DNA of 14,215 nt from CAZDXJ01 sp964509475 (lineage in GTDB: Bacteria > Pseudomonadota > Gammaproteobacteria > Methylococcales > Methylomonadaceae). Every line of letters starts with the position of its first letter. Position 1 is the stretch's first letter. The translations under genes and the position numbers were made by a program. Below the pieces are notes generated by a model. It had not been told where the DNA came from. It searched no databases and saw nothing but the letters and a program-made list of their open reading frames with translations. Below are positions 7,044 through 14,200 of the stretch, piece after piece. The stretch spans positions 1-14,215 of the forward strand of contig CAZDXJ010000057.1 in the NCBI GenBank assembly GCA_964509475.1. The letters run 5' to 3'.

Positions 7044-7379
7044 TCACCAACTAAACAACTTCCACTGATTGATACGGATATCCCGTTCCAAATCACTATG
7101 CCGCAAATCCATACTGCCATCGCCATCCGTGTCAACCATGTAATAGGCTGGGCCGATATCCGGGATGATTTTTATCATATACAACTCACCATTGACCCGA
7201 TATTCCTGGATGGTTTTTTTACCCCGCCGGATAATGGTAATATCAGGTTCCAGAGTTTCTCCACTCTGTACCGGCATGGGCAGTTCCGGTGATTCCGGCT
7301 CCGGGGAATCATGCGCTTGTTCGGCAGCAGTGTAAGCCGTACAAAACAACAGGACAATAAAAAAAAGTACGTGGCGCAT
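7044..7379 (-). CDS. DUF2782 family exported protein
   Basis: The product (111 residues from the ATG at 7379) has an N-terminal signal sequence (MRHVLFFIVLLFCTAYTAA, likely cleaved before EQ) and a proline/glutamate-rich linker. It ends with the compact DUF2782 domain: PDITIIRRGKKTIQEYRVNGELYMIKI, then IGPAYYMVDTDGDGSMDLR and a terminal INQWKLFSW. The family is small, periplasmic and of unknown function, and is known mainly from gammaproteobacteria. DTDGDG resembles a calcium-type acidic loop, but binding is not shown. A TTG at 7391 would add four residues. I prefer the ATG because GAGAAG lies four bases before it. It is the first gene of a probable pair with the OmpA-family gene. Confidence 0.82.
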   Translation of the reverse strand: MRHVLFFIVLLFCTAYTAAEQAHDSPEPESPELPMPVQSGETLEPDITIIRRGKKTIQEYRVNGELYMIKIIPDIGPAYYMVDTDGDGSMDLRHSDLERDIRINQWKLFSW

Positions 7380-7419
7380 GGGGCTTCTCAAAAAAATATA
7401 TAAATATCCTGGTAATCAT

Positions 7420-7448
7420 ATTACAGATTTTACCGGTGTGCTTGACAA
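7420..7448 (-). promoter_or_regulatory. Sigma70-type promoter for the DUF2782 gene
   Basis: On the minus strand TTGTCA (7448-7443) and TGTAAT (7425-7420) are separated by 17 bases, each matching the consensus in five of six positions. Transcription would start near 7413, about 35 bases before the ATG at 7379. On the plus strand the same bases read TTGACA (7442-7447), but no matching -10 follows at normal spacing. Confidence 0.55.
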
Positions 7449-7506
7449 ATTATCCGCTATACAAACCCTGTCATATTTTGTTAATGAAAGGAAAGCGTTT
7501 CGAAAA

Positions 7507-7515
7507 TGCTAAAAT
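7507..7515 (+). promoter_or_regulatory. Possible extended -10 element upstream of the ndh remnant and DUF748 gene
   Basis: TGCTAAAAT matches TGnTATAAT with one mismatch in the hexamer. No good -35 lies at the right distance. It is the best candidate for transcription of the ndh remnant and the DUF748 gene. TGGGTT (7515-7520) and AACCCA (7526-7531) just after it form a small hairpin. The remaining sequence up to 7623 shows nothing else. Confidence 0.3.
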
Positions 7516-7623
7516 GGGTTCGCTAAACCCACAAGCCAAGACAATACTTTGAAACCGAAGTTTGATGACCAATCTGTTAAGGCCGCTTGATACGGCTCTT
7601 TTCGACAAAAATTTAAGGCGACA

Positions 7624-7857
7624 ATGAATAATATAACACCATCAGCAAAACATAAAATCGTGATCGTCGGCGGTGGCGCGGCAGGTCTGGAGTTGGCAAC
7701 CCGTCTGGGTAATAAACTGGGCAAAAAGGGACTGGCCGAAATCACCTTGCTGGATGCAATGCATCAAGTCGCCATACACGGTTATTTCCAGACCGCCATG
7801 CTGACCTTGTCCAATATATTCCGGCGCAGTGCGCACGCACGCATTAAATTGCACTGA
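7624..7857 (+). pseudogene. ndh: Collapsed type II NADH dehydrogenase (ndh) remnant: both ends fused, middle lost
   Basis: The 77-codon frame begins like an NDH-2 flavoprotein: KIVIVGGGAAGLELATRLGNKLGKK gives the FAD Rossmann motif (Gly16-Gly21), and ITLLDA ends the second strand with Asp44. The family would continue with a histidine-tryptophan stretch and about 350 more residues. Here it jumps at residue 45-46 to MHQVAIHGYFQTAMLTLSNIFRRSAHARIKLH, which reads like the extreme C-terminus of NDH-2 proteins (HGxxxTAxLxL...RIKLH). Normal length is about 430 residues. At the junction the word ATGCA occurs twice in a row (7754-7763), which would fit a short-homology deletion. A ribosome site AAGG lies before the ATG. 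The product cannot bind NADH or quinone and is almost certainly not a working enzyme. It may persist as a short upstream frame, since its stop lies 10 bp before the DUF748 start. Confidence 0.8.
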
Positions 7858-7867
7858 TAACGCCGCC

Positions 7868-10800
7868 ATGTTACGCCTGGAAACACTGAACCGGTTCAAA
7901 TCCGAAAAAATAAAAAAACCTCTGCTTGTTTTCACGGCGTTACTGACAATTTATGCTTTATCCGGTTATCTGCTGCTGCCCTGGCTGATTAAAACCCGTT
8001 TGCCCGATTTTGTCCGTCAACAAACAGGTCAAACCGCCAGCACCGGCCTGGTGAGATTTGATCCTTTCTCATTGCAACTGATCATCAAAAATTTTACCCT
8101 CGATGAGAGCAACGGCCAGAATATCGCCCGCATTAAGCAAATTTATGTCAACCTGGACTTGTTCTCTTGCCTGCGTTACGGCGCATTGGCCATTGACAAA
8201 ATTTACCTGCAACAACCAATCCTGCATATTGTACGGGATCAACAGGGCAATCTGAATTTGGCAAAGCTTATCCCACCAAACGATGAGCCAGCCACAACAT
8301 CCGGGGCGATTTTTCCTCTATGGCTGGGAAAAATCCGCATAGCCGATGCCAGCCTGGATTTTCTCGATATGTCCTTGCCGGCAAACTACAGCAAACGTAT
8401 AAAACACCTGTATCTGAATATTGGCCAATTAGCGACGGTTAGCATTGACGAGCCGCGTGAAGACAGTCTGTCCCTGGAATTTGCCGATGGCGGCACATTG
8501 AGCTGGCGCGGCGAAATCCGCTTGACACCGGCACCCGATATTCAGGGTCATATAACCCTCAAGGCTTTTAACAGCGAAATTTTTTGGCAATACCTGTCCC
8601 GGCAAACAGGATTCAATATCAAACAAGGCCAATGGGATATGTCTACCGATGTTGCCTATCGTATTGCCGATGACAATTCTGAAACCCTGTCCATGAGCAA
8701 CAGCCAAGTACGCCTGAGTAATGTTCTCGACGATGGCGGGCTGCTGGAGTGGCACGGCCGGATCGATATTTTGCCCCGGTTTCGATCTAACGGATCCGTG
8801 CAAATAAAAGCTGTACAACTTGAGAAACTTTGGCCCTATATCGGTAAGGATTTGCCGTTCGAATTGAATCAGGGCCTGTTAAATGCCGCTACCGATTACA
8901 CATTGCAAAGCCACAACACAGAGCTGTCGCTCTCGCTGCAACACGGCCGGCTAAAACTGCGCAATATCTTTACCCCGGAAGACAGTATCCGCTGGCAAGG
9001 CGATGCCACACTGTTTCCGCAACTTAAGTCATCCGGTAAATTAACCGCCAGGCAGCTGGATCTGCATCAGATTTGGCAACACACCCGGCAGCACTTTGAT
9101 TATGCCGTACAGCAAGGCCAGCTAAGTTTCGATGTGAATTATGTCTTTCATAAACACGACCAGAGCCCGCAAATGCAACTCAACCAGGGCCATATACAGA
9201 TTGAACAATTGAGACTGTCAGCCAACGCCTCCGGGCAACCTTTGGTAAGCATAAAAGATGCGGACATCGAGGGTTTGAGCCTGGATTTACAAAAACAACA
9301 ACTCCGGGTCGATGCACTATATTCGGATCATGGCTCAATCTGGGCCAGAGTGGATCAACAAGGCCATATCAATCTGATGGAAGCCTTTACCGGCAAGACA
9401 GCCGCAAAAACCGCCGACCAAGCCAAGCAAGCCACAGTTGAAACCACAACACCCTGGCATATCACGCTGGCCAACATCGAGTTGCAAAATTACAGTGTCG
9501 ATCTCCTGCAAGAAACGGCGACAAAACCCATTCACCTGAAATTATCACCTGTCCGCTTGTCAATCAATGATTTCAGCAGCGCACCGCAACACAGCCTGCA
9601 ATTTACATCCAATATCGGCGTCAACGCATCGGGAACCCTGCAGGCGCAAGGCAAGATGAGTCTGGAGCCTTTGACACTGACCATGCACCTAAAGGCCTCC
9701 GATTTACCCTTAAGACCCTTGCAACCCTACCTTGAACAAAACACCCGGCTGGAACTGGTTCGGGGCAGCTTGTCGTTTGACAGCCAGCTTGATTTAAAAC
9801 AAGAACCCGCCCGCCAAACCCGGCTGGATATATTGGCACAAGCCCAAATAAACCGGTTAAAAACGGTCGAAGCCGATAATAACAAAGATTTTTTGCAATG
9901 GCGCACATTGACATTTGAAGACCTGCACTTTTCCTTAAATCCGCTGGCCGTCAATATTTCGACGCTCAACCTGGATAACGCCATAGCACGCATCATTATC
10001 AACAAAGATAAAACCAGCAACATTGCTTCGGTTTTTTCCCGGCCCCCGGGCAAAACCCCGATCCGAAAAACAAAATCCGCACTTGCAAAGCGCAAACCCC
10101 TGGCTCTGAACATAAAAACCATCAACATCAAAAATGCGGCCGGTTTTTATGCCGACCGTTCCTTGATCTTGCCGTTTGCCACCCAAATCGATCGGTTGAG
10201 CGGACATATCAAAAACCTGTCATCAGAGCAAAACAGCCAGGCGATGCTGCGTTTGCAAGGCAAAGCAAACCGCACCGCACCACTGTTGATTGAGGGGGAG
10301 ATAGCGCCATTCAGACCCGCAAAATACCTGAATATCCGCATGCATTTTGACAATATCAACATGACCGGCATGACGCCTTATATGGCTGAATTCGCAGGTT
10401 ACAAAGTGGAAAAAGGCAAGTTGTCCACCGATCTGCATTACCAGATAAACAATAAACAATTACAAGCCGACAACCGTATTGTTATCAAACAATTAACCCT
10501 TGGCGAAGCGGTAGCCTCACCCAACAGCGTTTCCCTGCCAGTAAAACTGGCTGTCGCCTTGCTCAAGGATCAGAACGGTGTTATCAACGTCGATCTGCCC
10601 CTCACCGGCAATCTCGATGATCCAGAGTTCAGCGTATTCGGTATGCTGGGCGATGTCTTGCTCAACCTGCTCAACAAAACCGTTACCTCACCGTTTTCCG
10701 CCATCCACCAATTACTCAATGTCGATACCGATCTGAGCCGTATCCGCTTTGCACCGGGAAACGCGCAACTGGACGAGCAACAGCAAAAAGCGCTTGATAC

Positions 10801-11314
10801 GCTTGCGCAAGGCTTGAAATTGCGTCCGCAACTGCAACTGGAAATCCGGGGTATTGCCTATCGCAAGGAAGATGGTATCGGTTTGGCCGAAAACACAATC
10901 GACCGGCATATCAAGGCTATCGTCTGGCACCACCTGGACGATGATGAACGCCCTGCGGATATGAGCAATATACCGACCCGTCACGAACAATACCGGGGGC
11001 TATTGCGCGAACTATACCAGCGAAAATTCCCCCATGCAGCGGAACAGCTCATCGAACAAGCCGAAAGCCTGTCCGATACCGATGCAATACAAGCCGTTTA
11101 TCGGAAAATGCTGCACCAACTGGCAGACGTCAACCGGGCCGGCGATACTGAATTGAACCAGCTTGCGGCCCGGCGTGCCCGTGCCATCAGCGCCTACCTG
11201 CTTGAACAGGCGCATACCCGCCCTGAGCAAGTCTATATTCTTGGCCAAAACCTGTATGAACAGGCGAAAGACAACAAAATCAGCGTTGAACTTGAATTGG
11301 GTGTGCCCGATTAA
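7868..11314 (+). CDS. Large DUF748 envelope protein, AsmA/TamB-like
   Basis: This protein of about 1148 residues has one N-terminal membrane anchor (about residues 16-40, LLVFTALLTIYALSGYLLLPWLI) and a long, probably periplasmic beta-rich body. Residues about 212-455 hold three tandem modules of 81-82 residues. Each opens with W-x-G (Trp213, Trp295, Trp376), then an L-x-P strand, a second aromatic/Trp-Tyr helix and a Q-G-x-L turn. Near residue 890-945 is the signature SVSLPVKLAVALLKDQNGVINVDLPLTGNLDDPEFSV followed by LLNLLNKTVTSPFSAI, diagnostic of DUF748. The last 200 residues resemble a degenerate OmpA-like domain (FAPGNAQLDEQQQKALDTLAQGL ... AARRARAISAYLLEQ). AsmA-like proteins are thought to move or regulate lipids between membranes; that role here is inference. 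A GTG at 7829 would extend the frame into the ndh remnant. I prefer the ATG at 7868, though it lacks a ribosome site and may depend on coupling to the preceding stop. Confidence 0.85.
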   Translation: MLRLETLNRFKSEKIKKPLLVFTALLTIYALSGYLLLPWLIKTRLPDFVRQQTGQTASTGLVRFDPFSLQLIIKNFTLDESNGQNIARIKQIYVNLDLFSCLRYGALAIDKIYLQQPILHIVRDQQGNLNLAKLIPPNDEPATTSGAIFPLWLGKIRIADASLDFLDMSLPANYSKRIKHLYLNIGQLATVSIDEPREDSLSLEFADGGTLSWRGEIRLTPAPDIQGHITLKAFNSEIFWQYLSRQTGFNIKQGQWDMSTDVAYRIADDNSETLSMSNSQVRLSNVLDDGGLLEWHGRIDILPRFRSNGSVQIKAVQLEKLWPYIGKDLPFELNQGLLNAATDYTLQSHNTELSLSLQHGRLKLRNIFTPEDSIRWQGDATLFPQLKSSGKLTARQLDLHQIWQHTRQHFDYAVQQGQLSFDVNYVFHKHDQSPQMQLNQGHIQIEQLRLSANASGQPLVSIKDADIEGLSLDLQKQQLRVDALYSDHGSIWARVDQQGHINLMEAFTGKTAAKTADQAKQATVETTTPWHITLANIELQNYSVDLLQETATKPIHLKLSPVRLSINDFSSAPQHSLQFTSNIGVNASGTLQAQGKMSLEPLTLTMHLKASDLPLRPLQPYLEQNTRLELVRGSLSFDSQLDLKQEPARQTRLDILAQAQINRLKTVEADNNKDFLQWRTLTFEDLHFSLNPLAVNISTLNLDNAIARIIINKDKTSNIASVFSRPPGKTPIRKTKSALAKRKPLALNIKTINIKNAAGFYADRSLILPFATQIDRLSGHIKNLSSEQNSQAMLRLQGKANRTAPLLIEGEIAPFRPAKYLNIRMHFDNINMTGMTPYMAEFAGYKVEKGKLSTDLHYQINNKQLQADNRIVIKQLTLGEAVASPNSVSLPVKLAVALLKDQNGVINVDLPLTGNLDDPEFSVFGMLGDVLLNLLNKTVTSPFSAIHQLLNVDTDLSRIRFAPGNAQLDEQQQKALDTLAQGLKLRPQLQLEIRGIAYRKEDGIGLAENTIDRHIKAIVWHHLDDDERPADMSNIPTRHEQYRGLLRELYQRKFPHAAEQLIEQAESLSDTDAIQAVYRKMLHQLADVNRAGDTELNQLAARRARAISAYLLEQAHTRPEQVYILGQNLYEQAKDNKISVELELGVPD

Positions 11315-11338
11315 TTTTTCCATACCGATAACTTTTTA

Positions 11339-11367
11339 TTGACGCGCTGTTTTGCAAACGGTTAAAT
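11339..11367 (+). promoter_or_regulatory. Candidate promoter for the membrane protein-aroE pair
   Basis: TTGACG (11339-11344) and TTAAAT (11362-11367) are spaced by 17 bases, five and four matches to consensus. Transcription would begin near 11374. It lies in the 99-bp gap after the DUF748 gene, which shows no terminator, so readthrough is also possible. Confidence 0.4.
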
Positions 11368-11413
11368 TCTGTCAAATGCTATTTCAATGAATCAAAATCG
11401 ATACGGTGACATT

Positions 11414-11977
11414 ATGAACGATACAAATCCAGAACAGAATATTTCGGAAAAACGGAAATTTCAATTTGAAGAAGGCATTCTTATTTTTCTGCTTTTCATG
11501 TCTTTGATCGGCATCGGCATTACCCATTTTTCGCCTTCCGATGGCTATTGGTATTGGCTGGCGATGATTGTGGTTTTTGCAATTTCAGCCATTCTTTTAG
11601 GCTGGGTTCGTTGCAAACAACACGGTGGCGACATTAAAAAACTGTTACTGGAACAATTTTTTCACTGGGGAAGCTCCATGCTGGTGGTCGGTGCCATGTT
11701 CACCTTGCTGCATTCCGAACATCTGACATCCGATAACACCGGCATGATCATTTTACTGCTTTTGTCATTGGCAACATTCCTGGATGGCCAACGTGTCGGC
11801 TGGCGCTTCAGTGTCGTCGGCCTGTTTTTAGGCATTTCCGCGATTATCGTCAGTCATTTCAAGCAATTTATATGGATAGAAATTCTGCTGGCTATTTTTC
11901 TGGTCGCGATGACCCTTTTATGGGAAAACTGGCGCAGTAAATATTTATTGGAAAACAGCCATTCGGAGCAAGAATGA
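11414..11977 (+). CDS. Polytopic membrane protein of unknown function
   Basis: From the ATG at 11414 this is 187 residues, with about six hydrophobic segments near 20-39, 46-65, 85-101, 110-125, 131-148 and 152-170. A charged N-terminus (SEKRKFQFEE) and a hydrophilic tail (NSHSEQE) flank them. I recognise no enzyme motif. A conserved-looking loop is TFLDGQRVGWRFS between the fourth and fifth segments. GGTGA at 11405-11409 supports this start; an ATG at 11387 would add nine residues but has no ribosome site. The stop overlaps the aroE start (ATGA), so the two genes are translationally coupled. That does not imply a shared pathway, because the protein shows no link to aromatic synthesis. Confidence 0.75.
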   Translation: MNDTNPEQNISEKRKFQFEEGILIFLLFMSLIGIGITHFSPSDGYWYWLAMIVVFAISAILLGWVRCKQHGGDIKKLLLEQFFHWGSSMLVVGAMFTLLHSEHLTSDNTGMIILLLLSLATFLDGQRVGWRFSVVGLFLGISAIIVSHFKQFIWIEILLAIFLVAMTLLWENWRSKYLLENSHSEQE

Positions 11978-12807
11978 CCCTGGATCAATATGCTGTATTC
12001 GGCCACCCGATCAACCACAGCAAATCACCGCTGATTCACAAACTGTTCGCTGAACAAACAGAACAAAAGCTGACTTACACAGCCCGGGATGTCAACAGTG
12101 ATGGCTTTTTTGATGCCGCCGAAGGTTTTTTCAAAAGCGGCGGCAAGGGCCTGAATTGCACAGTACCCTTGAAAGAGCGGGCCTGGCAATTCGCCGACAA
12201 AACAACCGATCGCGCCCGGTTCAGTAAAGCGGTCAACACACTGGCCCTGCACAACGATGGTTCAATTCTGGGTGACAACACCGACGGCATTGGCTTGTTA
12301 ACCGATTTGACTATCAATCATGGCATTGAATTACATGACAAAGCCATCCTGATTCTCGGCGCCGGCGGCGCAACACGTGGCATCCTGACACCATTACTGG
12401 AACAATCCCCCAAGCAATTACTGATCGCCAACCGCACAGCGGACAAAGCCATACGGCTGGCTGAAGAATCCATTAGCGCAGAACGGGTGACAGCTTGTGG
12501 ACTGGGCGATCTGCCCGGTATGCATTTCGATCTTATTATCAATGCAACTTCCGCCAGCCTGACTGATCAATCGCTCCCTTTACCCGAAGATTTGCTGAAT
12601 CCAGGCGGCAGTTGTTACGATCTGGCCTATGCCAACACAGCAACCCCGTTTGTACGTTGGGGGCGCAGACAAAATGCAGTTAAAAGTCTGGACGGTCTGG
12701 GCATGCTGGTCGAGCAGGCGGCTGAGGCTTTTTACATATGGCGTGGCATTCGCCCACAAACCGGACCGGTTATCGCTTATCTGGAAACACGGCGAATCCG
12801 CGATTAG
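11974..12807 (+). CDS. aroE: Shikimate dehydrogenase
   Basis: The 277-residue enzyme reduces 3-dehydroshikimate to shikimate with NADPH, the fourth step of the chorismate pathway. The substrate domain opens with QYAVFGHPINHSKSPLIH. The catalytic lysine is Lys67 in NCTVPLKE (most homologues read NVTVPFKE). The partner Asp104 lies in GDNTDGIG. The NADP domain has GAGGATRG (129-136) and NRT (153-155), the pattern of NADPH-preferring AroE. INATSAS, DLAYANTATPF and DGLGMLVEQAAEAFYIWRG complete the C-terminal blocks. Length is normal and all key residues are present. The start overlaps the preceding membrane-protein stop by ATGA. It converges on the protease gene, with 60 bp between the stops and no evident terminator. 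Confidence 0.96.
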   Translation: MTLDQYAVFGHPINHSKSPLIHKLFAEQTEQKLTYTARDVNSDGFFDAAEGFFKSGGKGLNCTVPLKERAWQFADKTTDRARFSKAVNTLALHNDGSILGDNTDGIGLLTDLTINHGIELHDKAILILGAGGATRGILTPLLEQSPKQLLIANRTADKAIRLAEESISAERVTACGLGDLPGMHFDLIINATSASLTDQSLPLPEDLLNPGGSCYDLAYANTATPFVRWGRRQNAVKSLDGLGMLVEQAAEAFYIWRGIRPQTGPVIAYLETRRIRD

Positions 12808-12867
12808 AAAATCGCATCGTTATACAGCATATCAGGAAAACGGGTGTTCGGTACCTTGGTTGCTGGA

Positions 12868-13617
12868 TCAGGCAAGCCTTGCATCCGGATATTTTCTGGC
12901 TTTAAGAAAACAAGCCACCAGCGAATGTCCTCGATGTTGTTTTGTGCTGTTCTCCAGACTGGCATCCAAAACATCGATGACCTGTTCACACTCAATAATA
13001 TCCGTATCCCGCAGTTCAATGTAGATCGCAAGTTCTGAAATAGCCTGCCAAATGCGAGGGCTATTGATAAAGGACAAAGCTTGACGAGTCAAACGGGCAA
13101 TTGTTTTAGCACGCTCGGCTTCTCCCGCAGCAAAATGATCCAGATAGTCATAAATTCGTCCAACATCATATGATCCGCCATAATGACCTAATATATTAAT
13201 GCCGTATAAATCAACATCATTGCTTTCATTATCCCGCAAAGCCGTATATTTCGCTTCCGCCAAAGGCCCTGCCAATAAATTGACAATATCGGCCTCGAAC
13301 GCCAGTAAGCAGGCATTGCGCTCTTGCTCGGAATAATAATTGCGGCTTTCAATCAAGGTGACCGGCAAACTGTGTATCAAACAACCGCCTTCAATAACGG
13401 CCGCCTCATCCAGAATAGAGTCTTTCCGTTTAGCCTTGATGGAATCGTCAGCGGAATCGGTGAGAGACTTGAATCGAATCTGGAAAAAAACCGGAGGTAA
13501 CCCCAGATGTTTGTTACGTAAATAAATGGCCGCCGCGTGGCCTGCCTCATGGTAGGCAATCTGCCGATTTAATTCCTGATCGGGTACAGTTTTTAAATCT
13601 ATGTAATCACGTTTCAT
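12868..13617 (-). CDS. Stand-alone FtsH-peptidase-like (M41-type) zinc protease
   Basis: The 249-residue product carries AYHEAGHAAAIYL, the HExxH zinc motif (His23, Glu24, His27) in the HEAGHA context typical of FtsH-family peptidase domains. About 90 residues on, IVNLLAGPLAEAKYTALRDNESNDVDLYGI aligns with the FtsH segment LLGGRAAEE...SND, where the aspartate is the third zinc ligand; Asp134 is the candidate here. There is no AAA+ ATPase, no transmembrane segment and no signal peptide, so this is a soluble domain-only relative about one third the size of FtsH. It may be an active protease without an unfoldase or act with a partner; the substrate is unknown. The start is chosen at 13617 because GGGAAG lies five bases upstream. 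An in-frame ATG at 13707 would add 30 residues read through a terminator hairpin, which is unlikely. Confidence 0.72.
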   Translation of the reverse strand: MKRDYIDLKTVPDQELNRQIAYHEAGHAAAIYLRNKHLGLPPVFFQIRFKSLTDSADDSIKAKRKDSILDEAAVIEGGCLIHSLPVTLIESRNYYSEQERNACLLAFEADIVNLLAGPLAEAKYTALRDNESNDVDLYGINILGHYGGSYDVGRIYDYLDHFAAGEAERAKTIARLTRQALSFINSPRIWQAISELAIYIELRDTDIIECEQVIDVLDASLENSTKQHRGHSLVACFLKARKYPDARLA

Positions 13618-13631
13618 GATGACTTCCCTTG

Positions 13632-13658
13632 AAAAAAGATGCGGCCAACGGGCCGCAT
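13632..13658 (-). terminator. Intrinsic terminator or attenuator in the leader of the protease gene
   Basis: On the minus strand ATGCGGCC, loop CGTT, and GGCCGCAT form a perfect 8-bp GC-rich stem (13658-13639), followed by C and six T (13637-13632). This is a textbook intrinsic terminator. It points toward the protease gene and ends only 14 bases before its ATG, so it must be read through for expression. That placement suggests attenuation, or the end of a short upstream RNA with partial readthrough. Confidence 0.75.
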
Positions 13659-13718
13659 TGAGAGGAAGGATGGTCAACTCTAACCCTTTAGAGAGGGGCG
13701 CATACAAGAGTTGCTTGT
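13659..13718 (-). promoter_or_regulatory. Structured leader with mutually exclusive stems upstream of the terminator
   Basis: In the minus-strand RNA, CAACTCT (13713-13707) can pair with AGAGTTG (13681-13675), enclosing a small CCCT/AGGG stem. The same CAACTCT overlaps a competing hairpin ACAAG/CTTGT (13718-13714 with 13708-13704). TATGCG near 13699-13704 could also pair with CGCAT of the terminator's 3' arm. Competing pairings before a terminator resemble a riboswitch or attenuator. No known class is recognised, and the pairings were found by eye. Confidence 0.35.
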
Positions 13719-13750
13719 AGTTTAATCATGCCTTGCGGGTTTGAAAATGT

Positions 13751-13776
13751 GGCATATTGCCGCGCGGCAATATGCC
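13751..13776. repeat. 26-bp perfect palindrome
   Basis: GGCATATTGCCGC is followed directly by its exact reverse complement, giving 13-bp arms without a spacer. It lies about 135 bases upstream of the protease start. It could be an operator for a dimeric regulator, a cruciform site or a stem-loop. No T-run supports a terminator on either strand. Confidence 0.6.
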
Positions 13777-13916
13777 GCCGAAGTTGGCATGTTCATTGTG
13801 ATGTATTACCTGTTTGCCTGAAAAAAATTACCGCCATAAAATAAAAAATAATTATTTTTCATAAAGTTAAATACACAACCGGCTTGTTTCAAATTAAGAT
13901 ATTAGCAATTTGCCAT

Positions 13917-13948
13917 GGCATATCACGCACCCTTTTATGTGATATGCC
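13917..13948. repeat. Perfect 10-bp inverted repeat
   Basis: GGCATATCAC (13917-13926) pairs with GTGATATGCC (13939-13948) across a 12-base loop. It begins with the same GGCATAT word as the 26-bp palindrome at 13751. The sequence between them (13777-13916) is AT-rich, holds the palindrome AAAAATAATTATTTTT (13844-13859), and shows no gene. Confidence 0.5.
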
Positions 13949-13969
13949 TTACCCGCCCGCATACCCATT

Positions 13970-14082
13970 GCCATTAAGTCAAGCCATTTTGTTGAATGGA
14001 TTTATGGATGTAGGTGCGGATTTATCCGCACAGTACGACAAGCCGCATCGACACCCAAATCATATTTTCTTAACTTAATGGC
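13970..14082 (-). repeat. MITE-like inverted-repeat element, copy 2 (inverted)
   Basis: This 113-bp segment runs from GCCATTAAGTCAAG to CTTAACTTAATGGC, 14-bp terminal inverted repeats with one mismatch. The core palindrome GTGCGGATTTATCCGCAC lies at 14014-14031. Read on the minus strand it matches the element at 3101-3220 at both ends and through the core; the sequence between is diverged. No transposase is encoded. Confidence 0.75.
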
Positions 14083-14105
14083 AGTGAGGCGGCTTACCGG
14101 ATGCC

Positions 14106-14200
14106 CATCCCTGGGCCTGGATTCCAGCCAATCCCTGCCGGAATGACGCGAACCCGCCCGTCATTCCGCTACGGACTGGCGGAATCCAGTGACAGGGATG
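14106..14200. repeat. REP-like long inverted repeat
   Basis: CATCCCTG near 14106 and CAGGGATG ending at 14200 are the outer ends. Inside, CTGGATTCC (14117-14125) faces GGAATCCAG (14181-14189), and CGGAATGACG (14139-14148) faces CGTCATTCCG (14159-14168). The arms are interrupted by short mismatches. GGAATGACG/GGATTCC words of this type are widespread dispersed repeats in many proteobacteria. It continues to the window edge, and the last 15 bases hold nothing I can name. Confidence 0.6.

Noticed and set aside
12804..13031. Alternative minus-strand frame whose end (LPDPATKVPNTRFPDMLYNDAIF region) might be a frameshifted C-terminus of the protease
   Set aside because: It looks somewhat protein-like, but the protease frame ends naturally at 12868 and nothing in the sequence marks a slippage site. 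An alignment of homologues would decide.
13884..14078. 64-codon plus-strand frame
   Set aside because: It covers copy 2 of the miniature element, with no domain and no ribosome site.
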